Assembly: GCA_021846275.1 (NCBI GenBank)
Contig: JAJZBZ010000010.1
Coordinates: 1-62,164 of the forward strand
Direction: 5' to 3'
DNA: 62,164 nucleotides
Origin: Acidobacteriota bacterium
GTDB taxonomy: Bacteria > Acidobacteriota > Terriglobia > Terriglobales > Acidobacteriaceae
This document shows, piece by piece, positions 46,342 to 55,629 of the stretch (position 1 is the first letter of the stretch; each line of letters starts with the position of its first letter). A program made the position numbers and the translations under genes. The notes beneath the pieces were generated by a model. It was given only the letters and a program-made list of their open reading frames with translations, ran no database searches and was not told the DNA's origin.

Positions 46342-47097
46342 ATGCAGTCACGGATTGCAGGCACCACGATGCCGGTACTGGAGTTTCAGCTTGACCACAA
46401 CGATTGCGTGATCTCGGAGGCGGGTGAGCTTTCATGGATGTCGCCGTCGGTCCAGATGACGACGCATACGCAGTTTGGCGGAGGCGGCGGAATCTTTGGC
46501 GCGCTGAAGCGCGTGGTCGGGGGCGGATCGCTGTTCATGACGGAGTATCGAGCCTTTGGCGCGCCGGGCGAGGTTGCCTTTGCGACGCGCGTGCCCGGAC
46601 ACATTCTGCCGGTCGAGGTTCGGCCTGGGCAGGAGTACCTGATCCATCGGCATGGGTTTCTGTGCGCGACGGAGCGAATTCAGCTTTCGGTCGGATTCCA
46701 GCAGTCGCTCGGCGCGGGCATCTTTGGCGGCGATGGCTTCCTGTTGCAGCGCGTGAGCGGCGACGGCACGGCGTGGCTGGAGTTGTCTGGCGAGGTGATG
46801 CCGCGCGACCTGGCTCCGGGCGAGACGCTGCTGGTGCATCCGGGGCACGTGGGCGCGTTTCAGGCTTCGGTGAGCTTCCAGATCACGACTGTGCGCGGGA
46901 TCAAGAATCTGATCTTCGGCGGCGACGGAATCTTTCTGGCCGCGCTGACCGGGCCGGGCCGCATCTGGCTGCAGACGCTGCCGATTGCCAAGCTGGCGCA
47001 CCAGATTCAGCAGTACCTGCCGTCGGCGCGACAGGAGAGCGTGCAGGGCGGAGTGGTCGGCGGAATTGTCGGATCGATTCTGGACGGGATGCGCTGA
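46342..47097 (+). CDS. AIM24-family protein
   Basis: 251 residues. The AIM24 fold is seen in VISEAGELSWMSPSVQM, GGGGGIFGALKRVVGGGSLF, FMTEYRAFGAPGEVAFA and the mirrored second half (VKNLIFGGDGIF-like, TGPGRIWLQTLP). In bacteria these beta-rich proteins have no settled function; the yeast homologue is mitochondrial. The ATG at 46342 is chosen because GGAGGAAAC precedes it; an ATG at 46309 lies upstream without a site. Confidence 0.85.
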   Translation: MQSRIAGTTMPVLEFQLDHNDCVISEAGELSWMSPSVQMTTHTQFGGGGGIFGALKRVVGGGSLFMTEYRAFGAPGEVAFATRVPGHILPVEVRPGQEYLIHRHGFLCATERIQLSVGFQQSLGAGIFGGDGFLLQRVSGDGTAWLELSGEVMPRDLAPGETLLVHPGHVGAFQASVSFQITTVRGIKNLIFGGDGIFLAALTGPGRIWLQTLPIAKLAHQIQQYLPSARQESVQGGVVGGIVGSILDGMR

Positions 47098-47266
47098 GCT
47101 GCGCGCTGTTCCGGCGAGCGGCGCAGACGGGCTGGACTGAAGATGCTGTGCCTGCGCTGGAATACGCTTCGCCTGCGCAGGAATTGTCGCGCGCCTTCAG
47201 CCATGCGCTTTGTCCGCGCTGGACAGGGCGCGGCGTCAACTGCGATGGTTGAGTTTGCGGAATCCC

Positions 47267-49105
47267 ATGTCTCGATTGAGAGCGAAATTCAGTTTCTGTC
47301 TGCTGGCGATGGCTGCAAGCTGTGCCGCACCGCAGACGACGGCGCTCGCAGCCAGCCCGCAGGCGGTTCACGCGCAGCCCGTTTCCACGCAACCGGCGCA
47401 GACGCCGAAGCCCCATCCAAAAAGCGATTCAAAAAGCAATGCACAGGCGGGCGCGCATTCCGTGGGTTCGGCGGTCTGCGCCGACTGCCACATGCAGATT
47501 GCGCGCAGCTTTGCGCAGGCGAGCATGGGGCATTCGCTGGTGGCGATCTCGCCGAAGCTGCTCTCGACGCTCGCGCTGCCGGCAAATTACACCGATCCGA
47601 ATACGCATCACTCCTACTCGGTCTACGCGCAGGATGGCAAGCTCTGGCAGTCGGAGTTTGAGGCCGACGCGAGCGCGCCGGGCGGCGAAGTCTTTCGCTC
47701 CACGCACGAGATTCGCTGGATCATCGGCACGGGCGAGAATGGCCTGGGCGGGCTGCTGACGCGCGGCGGATATCTGTTTCAGGCACCGCTTTCCTGGTAC
47801 ACGCAGGCGGGGCAGTGGCGGCTTTCGCCCGGCTACGAGCACGGCGATTACGGCTTCAACCGGATATTGCAGCCAGGCTGCATTTACTGCCACAGCGGAC
47901 GGCCGCAGCCGATTGCGGGCTTTGACGGGAAGTATGCGGAGCCGCCGTTTTCTCACCTTTCGGTGGGCTGCGAAAACTGCCACGGGCCAGGTTCGGCGCA
48001 TGTGAGCGCGATGGATCGCGGACAGAAGCGGCACGGGCGCGACGCGACGATTGTGAACCCTGCGAGGCTGACGCGCGAGCTGTCCGATGACATTTGCATG
48101 TCCTGCCATGAGATTGGCGACACGCGCGTGCTGGAGCAGGGCAGGACGTATCAGGATTTTCGCCCCGGCGAGCCGCTGCGCAAGACGGTGGCCGTCTTCA
48201 ATGTGGCGGCGACGCGCGAGCATCCGCCGGATACGGACCATCTGGAGCACTATGCTTCGATGACGCTGAGCAAGTGCTATCGCGCGAGCCTGAATACGAC
48301 CCAGCAGATGCGCTGCATCACCTGCCATGATCCGCACGTGGAGCCGACGCATGCCGAGGCTCCGGCGTACTTCAACCAGAAGTGCATGCAGTGCCACACG
48401 CAGGCGAGCTGCACCGAGCCGCGCGCGCTGCGACTGGCCACCACGCCTGCCGACAACTGCATCGGATGCCACATGCCACGGCGGCCGATTGCTGCGATCT
48501 CGCACACTTCGGCGACGAATCATCGCATACTGGCGCGGCCGGACGAGGCGCTGCCCGATGCGGCGTATCCGAAGACTTCGCCGGAGATGCCGGGGCTGGT
48601 GGAGGTCGATGGCGACGCGCAGAATCCGGTGCCGACGCTGCGCACGCGCATGCTGGCGTATCGAGCGATGATGGACAAGAGCGCAGCCAGCGAGCAATCT
48701 GAGTTTGCCACGGATTGGCGCGACGCGCTGGCGAAGCTGGCGCAGACGGATTCAGAGGACGCGGCGGTCGAGACGAATCTGGGCCATCGCGATCTGCTCG
48801 ATCAGCAGTACGCGGGCGCGATCAATCACCTGAAGCATGCGCTCAGCCTGGACGTGCAGCAGCCGGAGGCATGGGTCGATCTCTCCGAGGCGCAATCGAA
48901 ATCCGGCGATATGGCTTCGGCGATCCAGTCCGCGCAGCAGGCCGTGGCGCTTGATCCCTATGCCGCGCCGCTGCAGAAGACGCTGATCGCGCGGTTGATC
49001 GACGCGCAGCAGTATGACCAGGCAGTTGCGGCGATGAAGCAGTATCTGGCGCGGTTTCCGGAGGATGATTTCATCCGCAAGGCGCTGGCCATCGCCGAGC
49101 AGTAG
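47267..49105 (+). CDS. Seven-haem cytochrome c with TPR-like tail (copy 1)
   Basis: 612 residues. Signal peptide (FSFCLLAMAASCAAPQTTALA). Seven CxxCH haem sites: CADCH, CIYCH, CENCH, CMSCH, CITCH, CMQCH, CIGCH. From about residue 480 the chain turns into helical repeats (AVETNLGHRDLLDQQYAGAI, AWVDLSEAQSKSGDMASAI, ALDPYAAPLQKTLIARLI) of tetratricopeptide type. Haem-binding part resembles cytochrome c554-like proteins. It probably works in the periplasm as electron carrier or oxidoreductase; no partner is evident. A paralogue follows at 49177. Confidence 0.88.
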   Translation: MSRLRAKFSFCLLAMAASCAAPQTTALAASPQAVHAQPVSTQPAQTPKPHPKSDSKSNAQAGAHSVGSAVCADCHMQIARSFAQASMGHSLVAISPKLLSTLALPANYTDPNTHHSYSVYAQDGKLWQSEFEADASAPGGEVFRSTHEIRWIIGTGENGLGGLLTRGGYLFQAPLSWYTQAGQWRLSPGYEHGDYGFNRILQPGCIYCHSGRPQPIAGFDGKYAEPPFSHLSVGCENCHGPGSAHVSAMDRGQKRHGRDATIVNPARLTRELSDDICMSCHEIGDTRVLEQGRTYQDFRPGEPLRKTVAVFNVAATREHPPDTDHLEHYASMTLSKCYRASLNTTQQMRCITCHDPHVEPTHAEAPAYFNQKCMQCHTQASCTEPRALRLATTPADNCIGCHMPRRPIAAISHTSATNHRILARPDEALPDAAYPKTSPEMPGLVEVDGDAQNPVPTLRTRMLAYRAMMDKSAASEQSEFATDWRDALAKLAQTDSEDAAVETNLGHRDLLDQQYAGAINHLKHALSLDVQQPEAWVDLSEAQSKSGDMASAIQSAQQAVALDPYAAPLQKTLIARLIDAQQYDQAVAAMKQYLARFPEDDFIRKALAIAEQ

Positions 49106-49176
49106 CCGCCGTGCGGGTGGAGACCGGAAACCCGTTGCCGGAAACTTTTTTCGTCACCCTCTCGTCATCATGAAGT

Positions 49177-51012
49177 ATGACAATTCGCTGGCTTCGCGGG
49201 CGCCGTCCCGGGAACCTTTCTGCTCGCTGTGAGCCGGAAGCCAAGCTCATTGTACTGACGGGAGTTTTCTGTCTTCTGTCAGTGGCTGGAGTTGCGCAAC
49301 GACCTGGTGTCGTTGCGCAACCGGCCCGTTCGCGCGCGCCACAGGACACGGCAACCTACGTCGGATCGGCGGCCTGCCGGAGTTGTCACACCGAGATATT
49401 CGTAAAGTTCTCGAAGAGCAGCATGGGGCGCTCGATGACCCTGGGCACGGCTGCGTCGCTCGACCATCTGGCGCCGGATCATTCCGCGCTGCCGCAGAGT
49501 TTTTACAACCCGGCTCTGGATCGCCACTACGAGATTTCCATCGTGGATGGATCGCTGATGGAGAGCGAGTGGCAGCTTGCCGCCGATGGTCACGAAGTCT
49601 TCCGCGATACGCACCCGCTGCGCTGGATCATCGGCGCGAATGCGAATGGATTTGGCGGCGTGGTGGATCGTGGTGGCTACCTGACGGAAGCGCCGGCGTC
49701 CTACTACCCCGTGATTGGGAAGTGGGATCTTTCGCCGGGCTACGCAGGCGGCGATTATGGTTTCAACCGGATCATCGCTCCGGGCTGCATTTTCTGCCAT
49801 AGCGGCAGGCCGAGGCCGATTCACGGCGAACTGGGCAAGTACGACGAGCCGGCGTTTTCGCAGCTTTCGGTTGGGTGTGAGAACTGTCATGGGCCAGGCT
49901 CGGCGCACGTCGCAGCGATGAATGCCGGGAAGCAGTGGGCACCGGGCAGGGATCCGACGATTGCCAATCCGGAGCACCTGAGCCGCCAACGCGCGGATGA
50001 GATCTGCATGTCCTGCCATCAGACGGGGGATGCGCGCGCCTTCGAGGCAGGCAAGTCGTATCTGGATTTTCGACCAGGCCAGCCGCTGCGCCGCGTGATG
50101 GCGATTCTGATGGTGCCGCCGACGCCGGAGCATCCGCCGACGCGCGACCATGTGCAGCACTACTACTCGATGAGCCTGAGCAAGTGCTATCGCGCGAGCC
50201 TTGCGAAGCCGAAAGCGCGGCAGATGCGGTGCATCACCTGCCATGATCCGCATGTGGAGCCGACGCACGCTGAGGCTCCAGCCTACTTCAACCGGAAGTG
50301 CATGCAGTGCCACACGCAGACGAGTTGCACCGAGCCGCGCGCGCTGCGCCGCGCCACCACGCCGACGGACAACTGCATCGGATGCCACATGAGCAAGCGG
50401 GATGATCTGGCGCTCTCGCATAGCGCGCTGACGAATCATCGCATCACGCGCACGCCGGATGAGCCGTTTCCGGCGGCGACGTATCGGCAGACGACGGCTG
50501 CGCTGCCCGATCTGATTTATCTCGACGGCGATGAAGCGGGCCACGCGCAGCCCTCGCCGCTGACTCTGCTCGCGGCCTATGACCAGCTAAGGCACGATCA
50601 TGCGGAGTATCAGGCGAGCTATGACAAGCTACTGACGAAGCTGGCCATATCGCAGCCGGAGAATGCGAGTGTGCTGGCAAAGCTGGGCCATCGCGAATGG
50701 AAGCAGGGCCAGGCGGCGGATGCGCGGACGCATCTGTTGCACTCAGCGTCACTCAATCCGGACCAGCCGGCGGTGTACGCGGATCTGTCGGCAATCAGCG
50801 CGCATCTGGGCGATGCGCAGTCAGCGATTGCGTACGCACGACAGGCCGTGGAGCTGGACCCCTTCAACGCCAACCGCAGGCACGACCTGGTGCTGCGGCT
50901 GATCGACGCGCAGCAATACGAGCAGGCGGTGACGACGATGAAGCAGTTTCTGGCGGAGTTTCCGGAAGACGAATTTCTGCGCAAGGCGCTGGCGATTGCC
51001 GAGCAGCCGTAG
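49177..51012 (+). CDS. Seven-haem cytochrome c with TPR-like tail (copy 2)
   Basis: 611 residues. Same plan as the preceding gene, starting with a less regular signal segment (LIVLTGVFCLLSVAGVA). Haem sites: CRSCH, CIFCH, CENCH, CMSCH, CITCH, CMQCH, CIGCH. The stretch from CITCH to CIGCH is nearly identical to copy 1, while the N-terminal third is clearly diverged. The C-terminal repeats end LIDAQQYEQAVTTMKQFLAE, parallel to the sister. Only 71 bases separate the two, so they may share a transcript. Confidence 0.88.
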   Translation: MTIRWLRGRRPGNLSARCEPEAKLIVLTGVFCLLSVAGVAQRPGVVAQPARSRAPQDTATYVGSAACRSCHTEIFVKFSKSSMGRSMTLGTAASLDHLAPDHSALPQSFYNPALDRHYEISIVDGSLMESEWQLAADGHEVFRDTHPLRWIIGANANGFGGVVDRGGYLTEAPASYYPVIGKWDLSPGYAGGDYGFNRIIAPGCIFCHSGRPRPIHGELGKYDEPAFSQLSVGCENCHGPGSAHVAAMNAGKQWAPGRDPTIANPEHLSRQRADEICMSCHQTGDARAFEAGKSYLDFRPGQPLRRVMAILMVPPTPEHPPTRDHVQHYYSMSLSKCYRASLAKPKARQMRCITCHDPHVEPTHAEAPAYFNRKCMQCHTQTSCTEPRALRRATTPTDNCIGCHMSKRDDLALSHSALTNHRITRTPDEPFPAATYRQTTAALPDLIYLDGDEAGHAQPSPLTLLAAYDQLRHDHAEYQASYDKLLTKLAISQPENASVLAKLGHREWKQGQAADARTHLLHSASLNPDQPAVYADLSAISAHLGDAQSAIAYARQAVELDPFNANRRHDLVLRLIDAQQYEQAVTTMKQFLAEFPEDEFLRKALAIAEQP

Positions 51013-51070
51013 TGTGCCGGTTTATCCGGATCGCGCAAAGCCGTGATTGAGCGCGGCGGTAGACTGCGCG

Positions 51071-51448
51071 CTATTCGTAGTAGGTGGCCGTGGTCGTGTC
51101 CGTCTCCCAGATCGTGCAATCTTTCACGCACACGCGACCGGAGGTCATCTCGCGAAGCTGCACGTTGGTTTCGTCATAAAAATAACGCGCGAGATTTTCC
51201 GCCGAAGGGTTGATCTCGGTGAACGGCTCAAGGTCGTTGAGCATCTGATGGTCGATGCGATCAATGACGGGCCGCATGACCTGCTTCAGCAGCTTGAAGT
51301 CGAGCAGCAGACCGGCTGCGTCGAGTTCGCGACCGACGAGCGTGACGCGGACTTTGTAGTTGTGTCCATGCGGGTTTTCGCACTTGCCGCGATAGTTGCG
51401 CAGATAGTGTCCGGAAGAAAATCCTGATTCGACGGTAACTTCGTACAT
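51071..51448 (-). CDS. queD: 6-carboxytetrahydropterin synthase QueD
   Basis: 125 residues. Second step of queuosine precursor synthesis, or the related 6-pyruvoyltetrahydropterin synthase reaction. Zinc ligands and catalytic residues are seen as His14 (SSGHY), Cys23 (GKCENPHGHNY), His27 and His29; a later IDHQMLND and CTIWET complete the active site. Other queuosine genes are not adjacent. Confidence 0.9.
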   Translation of the reverse strand: MYEVTVESGFSSGHYLRNYRGKCENPHGHNYKVRVTLVGRELDAAGLLLDFKLLKQVMRPVIDRIDHQMLNDLEPFTEINPSAENLARYFYDETNVQLREMTSGRVCVKDCTIWETDTTTATYYE

Positions 51449-51519
51449 GTTCCTCTTGCCTTCTGGTGCTTTCGATTGCCTTGTATTCAGCGGCTCGGCG
51501 CGGGTGACTGACGCGCGCT

Positions 51520-51777
51520 TCAGCCTCTGCGCCTGCGCGCCCGCTCGGCGATGCGACGCTCCTCGCCGCGGCGGTCCACCTGTTCAAAGAGATGCGTCAG
51601 CATGCCGACCAGAGCCGACGCCAGGCTGCCAACGAGCAGCATGAGCGAGAGCGTCTTCCACAGAGTTCCGTTTGCCGGCAATCCGGGCTGGAAGCTGGAC
51701 GGCACGAAGGCCATTCCGGCGGAAAGAATCGCCAGAATGCCGAGCGTTGCGGCGAGTCCATAGAAGTTGCGCGACAT
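51520..51777 (-). CDS. Small two-span membrane protein
   Basis: 85 residues. Two hydrophobic spans (LAATLGILAILSAGMAFV and TLSLMLLVGSLASALVGML) followed by a strongly basic C-terminus (RRGEERRIAERARRRRG). No family recognised. It lies between queD and copB, 85 bases from the copper genes. Confidence 0.55.
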   Translation of the reverse strand: MSRNFYGLAATLGILAILSAGMAFVPSSFQPGLPANGTLWKTLSLMLLVGSLASALVGMLTHLFEQVDRRGEERRIAERARRRRG

Positions 51778-51862
51778 GCGGTGCTCCAGCCTTTATTGTA
51801 AGCGCTGCGGGATTTTGCCGCGGGAGTTGGTCTCATCCGCCGCACCGTCGGGAGTACCCATT

Positions 51863-52627
51863 TCATTTCCATACAAACAGGCCGAAGACAAAGCGCGGCT
51901 CGGAGGCATGCTCGCCCGCGAGACGCGCGTACGTGGCCGCGTCGGCAAAGCGACCGTTCCAGGCGAAGCCGAGGTAGGGCGCGAACTTTCGCGTGATCTC
52001 GTAGCGCAGGCGCAGACCGGCGTCGGCCTCGGACAATCCGGAGCCGACGCCGCGCGGCGCGTCGTCCTGGCTGTAAAAATTCAACTCGGCCTCGGGCTGC
52101 GCGATCAGCCGCTGCGTGAGCAGCAGGTCTTCCATGGCGACGATGCGCCCGGCCACGCGGCCACCGTTGCGCAGATAGAGCGTTGGCGAGATTTCGAAGT
52201 GAAACGGCGCAAGCCCCTCGACACCGAGCGCCAGCCAGGCGCGGGCTGGGTCAGAGTCGAGATCGGCGCGCAGGCCGGCCTGGGCGTCGAAGTAGCGCAG
52301 GCGCGGAATCGGGCGATCATAGAGCAGTTCGTGATCGCCGTCGGCGACTCCGGTGCCACTTGCAAAACCCTCTGACTTCAGCCAGAGGCGGTTGGTATCA
52401 CCGCCGTGCCAGGCCTCGCCGTCCCAGCGAAAGGCATTCGACGGGCCGTCGGTTCGGCCTTCGAACTGATCGAGCCAGCCGTGCGTGAAGCGATGCTCGG
52501 GCATGGCCATCGGCATTGTCTGAGCGGGCATCGCCTGAGCATGGAGCGCGGCGGGGCAAACAACGGATGCCGCCGCGCAGACTGTGCCTGTGATCACGAT
52601 TCGCAACAAACGTTTCCGCGCGTTCAT
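51863..52627 (-). CDS. copB: Copper resistance protein B
   Basis: 254 residues. Signal peptide, then a short Met/His linker (MPAQTMPMAMPEH) and the CopB barrel: AFRWDGEAWHGGDTNRLWLK, DHELLYDRPIPRLRYFDAQA, ETAELNFYSQDD-like PEAELNFYSQDD, and LSEADAGLRLRYEITRKFAP to VFGLFVWK. CopB is an outer membrane protein that works with CopA. It overlaps the copA stop by four bases (ATGA). Confidence 0.9.
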   Translation of the reverse strand: MNARKRLLRIVITGTVCAAASVVCPAALHAQAMPAQTMPMAMPEHRFTHGWLDQFEGRTDGPSNAFRWDGEAWHGGDTNRLWLKSEGFASGTGVADGDHELLYDRPIPRLRYFDAQAGLRADLDSDPARAWLALGVEGLAPFHFEISPTLYLRNGGRVAGRIVAMEDLLLTQRLIAQPEAELNFYSQDDAPRGVGSGLSEADAGLRLRYEITRKFAPYLGFAWNGRFADAATYARLAGEHASEPRFVFGLFVWK

Positions 52628-54495
52628 CCGACCTCCACGACGCGAAACATGCCTGCTTCCATGTGATAAAGCAGATGACAGTGAAAGGCCCATCGACCGG
52701 GCGTGTCGGCGGTGACGCAGTAGCTGACGCGCTCGGCTGGCTTCACGATGACCGTGTGTTTATAGGGGTTTCGCGCGCCGTGGTCGGTCTCCAGTTCGCT
52801 CCAGAAACCGTGGAGGTGAATCGGATGCTCCATCATTGTGTCGTTGATGAGCGTGATGCGCACGCGCTCGCCGAGCGAGAGACGGATCGGTTGCGCGTCG
52901 GAGAATTTTTTGCCGTCGAATCCCCAGACGTAGCGCTCCATGTTTCCCGAAAGATGGAGCGTGATGGTGCGCGAGGGCGGACGCGGGTCGACGCCGTCGT
53001 AGCGCGCGCGCAGATCGGCGTAAGTGAGCACGCGGCGACCGTTGCCGTCGAGGCCGTCGCCGGGCTGATTGAGCCGCTCGCTGACGACTGCGGCCACGTT
53101 ATCGACCTGCGGGCCGAGGCGCAGCCGCGCGTGCGATTTTTCTGGCTTGCCTGACGCAGGAAATTCAGACGGCGGAGCAACGGCAGGCAGCGCGACAGGG
53201 CGCACGCCGGGCGCGGGCTGCGGCAGCGGCTGAATGGCGGCAATGCCCGTCTGCGAGAGAGCATTGGCGTTTGTTTGCGCCGACTGCCGCGCAATTATGG
53301 GAGAATCCCCCGTCTTGCCGTTCTTCGCTTCACCGTTCATGACCATTCCGCCCATCGCCATGCCGTTCATCGATCCCATATTCATGCCCATGTCGGTCAT
53401 CGTGCGCACGGGGCGTGGGTCCATGGCGGGAATCGCCGCGACCATCCCGGCGCGCGGAGCCAGCGTGCCGCGCGCGAATCCGGAGCGATCCTCCGATTGG
53501 GCGAAGATCGTGTAGGCGCGTTCGTCGTCTGGCTCGACGAGCACATCGTAGATTTCGGCTGGCGCGATGCGGAACTCGTCCACCTCGACCGGCTCGACGG
53601 CGTTCCCGTCGGCTTCGATGACGGTCATGGTGAGGCCGGGAATGCGCAGGTCGAAGAAGGTCATCGAGGAGCCGTTGATGATGCGCAGCCGCAGACGCTC
53701 ACCGGCGCGAAAGAGGCCGGTCCAGTTGGAGCGCGGCGTCTGGCCGTTCAGCAGATAGGTATAGGCTGCTCCCGTCACGTCGGCGATGTCGGACGGACTC
53801 ATGTTCATGCGGCCCCACATGGTGGCTTGTTCGGTGGCTGCGCCGAGGCCGCTCGTGTGCGCAGAGCGAAGAAAATCGCCCACCGTTGCGCGGTGATGGT
53901 TGTAGTAATCGCTCTGCTGCTTGAGATTGCTGAAGACCGTCTCGGGATTGGTGTCCGTCCAGTCGGAGAGCAGCAGGATGTGCTCACGGTCGGCGGTGAA
54001 CGGCTCCGGCGAGCGGCCTTCGACGATGAGCGCGCCGTAGAGTCCGGTCTGCTCCTGAAAGCCGCTGTGGCTGTGATACCAGTAGGTGCCGCGCTGTCGC
54101 ACGGGAATGCGATAGACGAAGCGCTCACCCGGCGCGATGCCGTCAAAGCTGAGGCCGGGCACGCCGTCCATGGACGCGGGCAGACGGATGCCGTGCCAGT
54201 GAATCGAGGTCGTCTCGCGCAGGCGATTGGTGACGCCGACTGTGACGGCATCGCCCTCGCGCCAGCGCAGCGTGGGGCCGGGCAGCGAGCCGTTGACGAC
54301 GGCCGCGCGGCGACGCTTGCCGGTCAGGTTGACCCACTGCTCGTCGATCATCAGCTCGAAGTGAGTGCCGCGCAGCGCGTCTGGCTGCGCGGCTTCGGCA
54401 CTGAGCCTGCCCAGCGAAGCGGCAATTCCAGTGGCCGCCGCGCCCATCACAAAACCGCGCCGCGTAACCGGCGACAGTGCCTGCCTGATATTCAT
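52624..54495 (-). CDS. copA: Periplasmic multicopper oxidase CopA
   Basis: 623 residues. Twin-arginine signal (VTRRGFVMGAAATG). Copper ligands: HWHG, HSHSG, HPIHLHGFWSE near the C-terminus and HCHLLYHMEAGM. Between the second and third cupredoxin domains lies a Met-rich insert MGMNMGSMNGMAMGGMVM that can bind additional copper. It oxidises Cu(I) and/or sequesters copper in the periplasm. First gene of the pair with copB; preceded by a small Cys/His-rich secreted protein. Confidence 0.93.
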   Translation of the reverse strand: MNIRQALSPVTRRGFVMGAAATGIAASLGRLSAEAAQPDALRGTHFELMIDEQWVNLTGKRRRAAVVNGSLPGPTLRWREGDAVTVGVTNRLRETTSIHWHGIRLPASMDGVPGLSFDGIAPGERFVYRIPVRQRGTYWYHSHSGFQEQTGLYGALIVEGRSPEPFTADREHILLLSDWTDTNPETVFSNLKQQSDYYNHHRATVGDFLRSAHTSGLGAATEQATMWGRMNMSPSDIADVTGAAYTYLLNGQTPRSNWTGLFRAGERLRLRIINGSSMTFFDLRIPGLTMTVIEADGNAVEPVEVDEFRIAPAEIYDVLVEPDDERAYTIFAQSEDRSGFARGTLAPRAGMVAAIPAMDPRPVRTMTDMGMNMGSMNGMAMGGMVMNGEAKNGKTGDSPIIARQSAQTNANALSQTGIAAIQPLPQPAPGVRPVALPAVAPPSEFPASGKPEKSHARLRLGPQVDNVAAVVSERLNQPGDGLDGNGRRVLTYADLRARYDGVDPRPPSRTITLHLSGNMERYVWGFDGKKFSDAQPIRLSLGERVRITLINDTMMEHPIHLHGFWSELETDHGARNPYKHTVIVKPAERVSYCVTADTPGRWAFHCHLLYHMEAGMFRVVEVG

Positions 54496-54620
54496 CGGAA
54501 CTCTTTCCCACTGCTGCACATTTGCGCCGCTGCTGCGGCGCGGCCAGCGAATCCACAGAAACCTTGCAGGAAGACTGAAAATCCTGCGCGTTTGCTGCTC
54601 CGATTGGAGTGGAAACTGGA

Positions 54621-55043
54621 TCAGATGCGCAGCGGGATGGGGCGCACCGATGGAATGCGCGGTTCCCTGCTCTGCGGGCGCGCGGTGAGCCGTGCAACTG
54701 GCCGGAACGCGAGCGGCGCAGGAGCGGCATCGACGGCCACCCTCACGCTCTGTTGCGCGGTCGGTCTGGCAGTGCGCCAGGGAGCTGCGAGCGCGTCTCC
54801 GGCGCAGAGGCTGCGCAGCGGAGCGGCTGAGGCGCGGGAGTGACTCCAGATTGCGCGATCCGTTCGCAGCATGACCGACGGTGAAGCGGAGTCCATCGTC
54901 GATTGCAGTCCCGCGCAGCAGGCGTCGCGCGAAGGCTGTGCGTGTCTGCGATGCATCGCCGCGCAATGGAGGGCGCAGGCCAGCGCCGAACCCTGCGCCA
55001 GCGCCAGAACGAGCAAGAGAACGACTGCAATGCGGCGCGCCAT
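54621..55043 (-). CDS. Small secreted Cys/His-rich protein upstream of copA
   Basis: 140 residues. Signal peptide (IAVVLLLVLALAQGSALA), then CALHCAAMHRRHAQ and DACCAG within the first 45 residues: four Cys and several His and Met suitable for metal binding. The rest is basic and Pro/Ala-rich and has no motif. Its position 125 bases before copA on the same strand suggests a copper-handling role; this is inference from context only. Confidence 0.55.
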   Translation of the reverse strand: MARRIAVVLLLVLALAQGSALACALHCAAMHRRHAQPSRDACCAGLQSTMDSASPSVMLRTDRAIWSHSRASAAPLRSLCAGDALAAPWRTARPTAQQSVRVAVDAAPAPLAFRPVARLTARPQSREPRIPSVRPIPLRI

Positions 55044-55151
55044 CAGGCTCAGCCTATCGCATTTTCGGCTTCACCGCCAAATGCGGGGATGCGGCGAATC
55101 GTTGCAGCCTTCGCAACGTTTCCGGCCAGTTGCCAGAAGGCTGGCGCTCAG

Positions 55152-55177
55152 TTCAATACGACAAAAAGACAATTGAA
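55152..55177. promoter_or_regulatory. Inverted repeat between copper and DUF2089 operons
   Basis: TTCAAT (55152-55157) and ATTGAA (55172-55177), 14 bases between. Next to it are two direct copies of TTTATTAAT at 55185-55193 and 55194-55202. The segment is AT-rich against a GC-rich background and lies between two divergent operons, so it could be an operator for either. Confidence 0.4.
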
Positions 55178-55209
55178 TTGCTCTTTTATTAATTTTATTA
55201 ATGTTTCTA

Positions 55210-55238
55210 TTGACTTTTTTAATTTCTATGGTCATAAT
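55210..55238 (+). promoter_or_regulatory. Promoter of the DUF2089 operon
   Basis: TTGACT (55210-55215), 17 bases, CATAAT (55233-55238). Transcription would start about 55245, at or next to the ATG at 55246, so the message may lack a leader. No ribosome site is visible ahead of that ATG. Confidence 0.55.
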
Positions 55239-55245
55239 TCAAATC

Positions 55246-55629
55246 ATGGTAGAAAAACCAACTTCCGACTGGCAGGAACTGACTCGGCTGACGCAGGGCG
55301 AGCCGATTGTGGTCGAGCGCGTGCGGCTGACGAATCGGAATATCGCGATTGAGGGCGCGTTTGAGCTGCCGCAACTGGCGCGGCTGAGCGCGGAGGATCA
55401 GGTGTTTGTGATTGCGTTTCTGCGCGGCCACGGGTCGATCAAGGAGATGGAGCAGGTCTTCGGCGTCAGTTACCCGACGATCAAGGCGCGGCTGGGGCGG
55501 ATCGCGGCGAGCCTGGAGTTTATCGAGACCAATCCGGCGCCGGCGCGCGCGGAGATTCTGGCGCGGCTGGATCGAGGCGAGATCAGCGCGGAGGAAGCGA
55601 TTCGCGCGCTGGAGCAGGGACGCGCATGA
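55246..55629 (+). CDS. DUF2089-domain regulator
   Basis: 127 residues. Central helix-turn-helix-like segment: LARLSAEDQVFVIAFLRGHG, SIKEMEQVFGVSYPTIKARL, as in DUF2089 proteins. C-terminal LARLDRGEISAEEAIRALEQ is a SHOCT/YvlB-N-like helical hairpin that recurs in the fourth gene of the operon. Probably controls its own operon. Start at 55246 (MVEKPTSDW); the upstream in-frame ATG at 55201 would cover the promoter. Its stop overlaps the next gene (ATGA). Confidence 0.82.
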   Translation: MVEKPTSDWQELTRLTQGEPIVVERVRLTNRNIAIEGAFELPQLARLSAEDQVFVIAFLRGHGSIKEMEQVFGVSYPTIKARLGRIAASLEFIETNPAPARAEILARLDRGEISAEEAIRALEQGRA

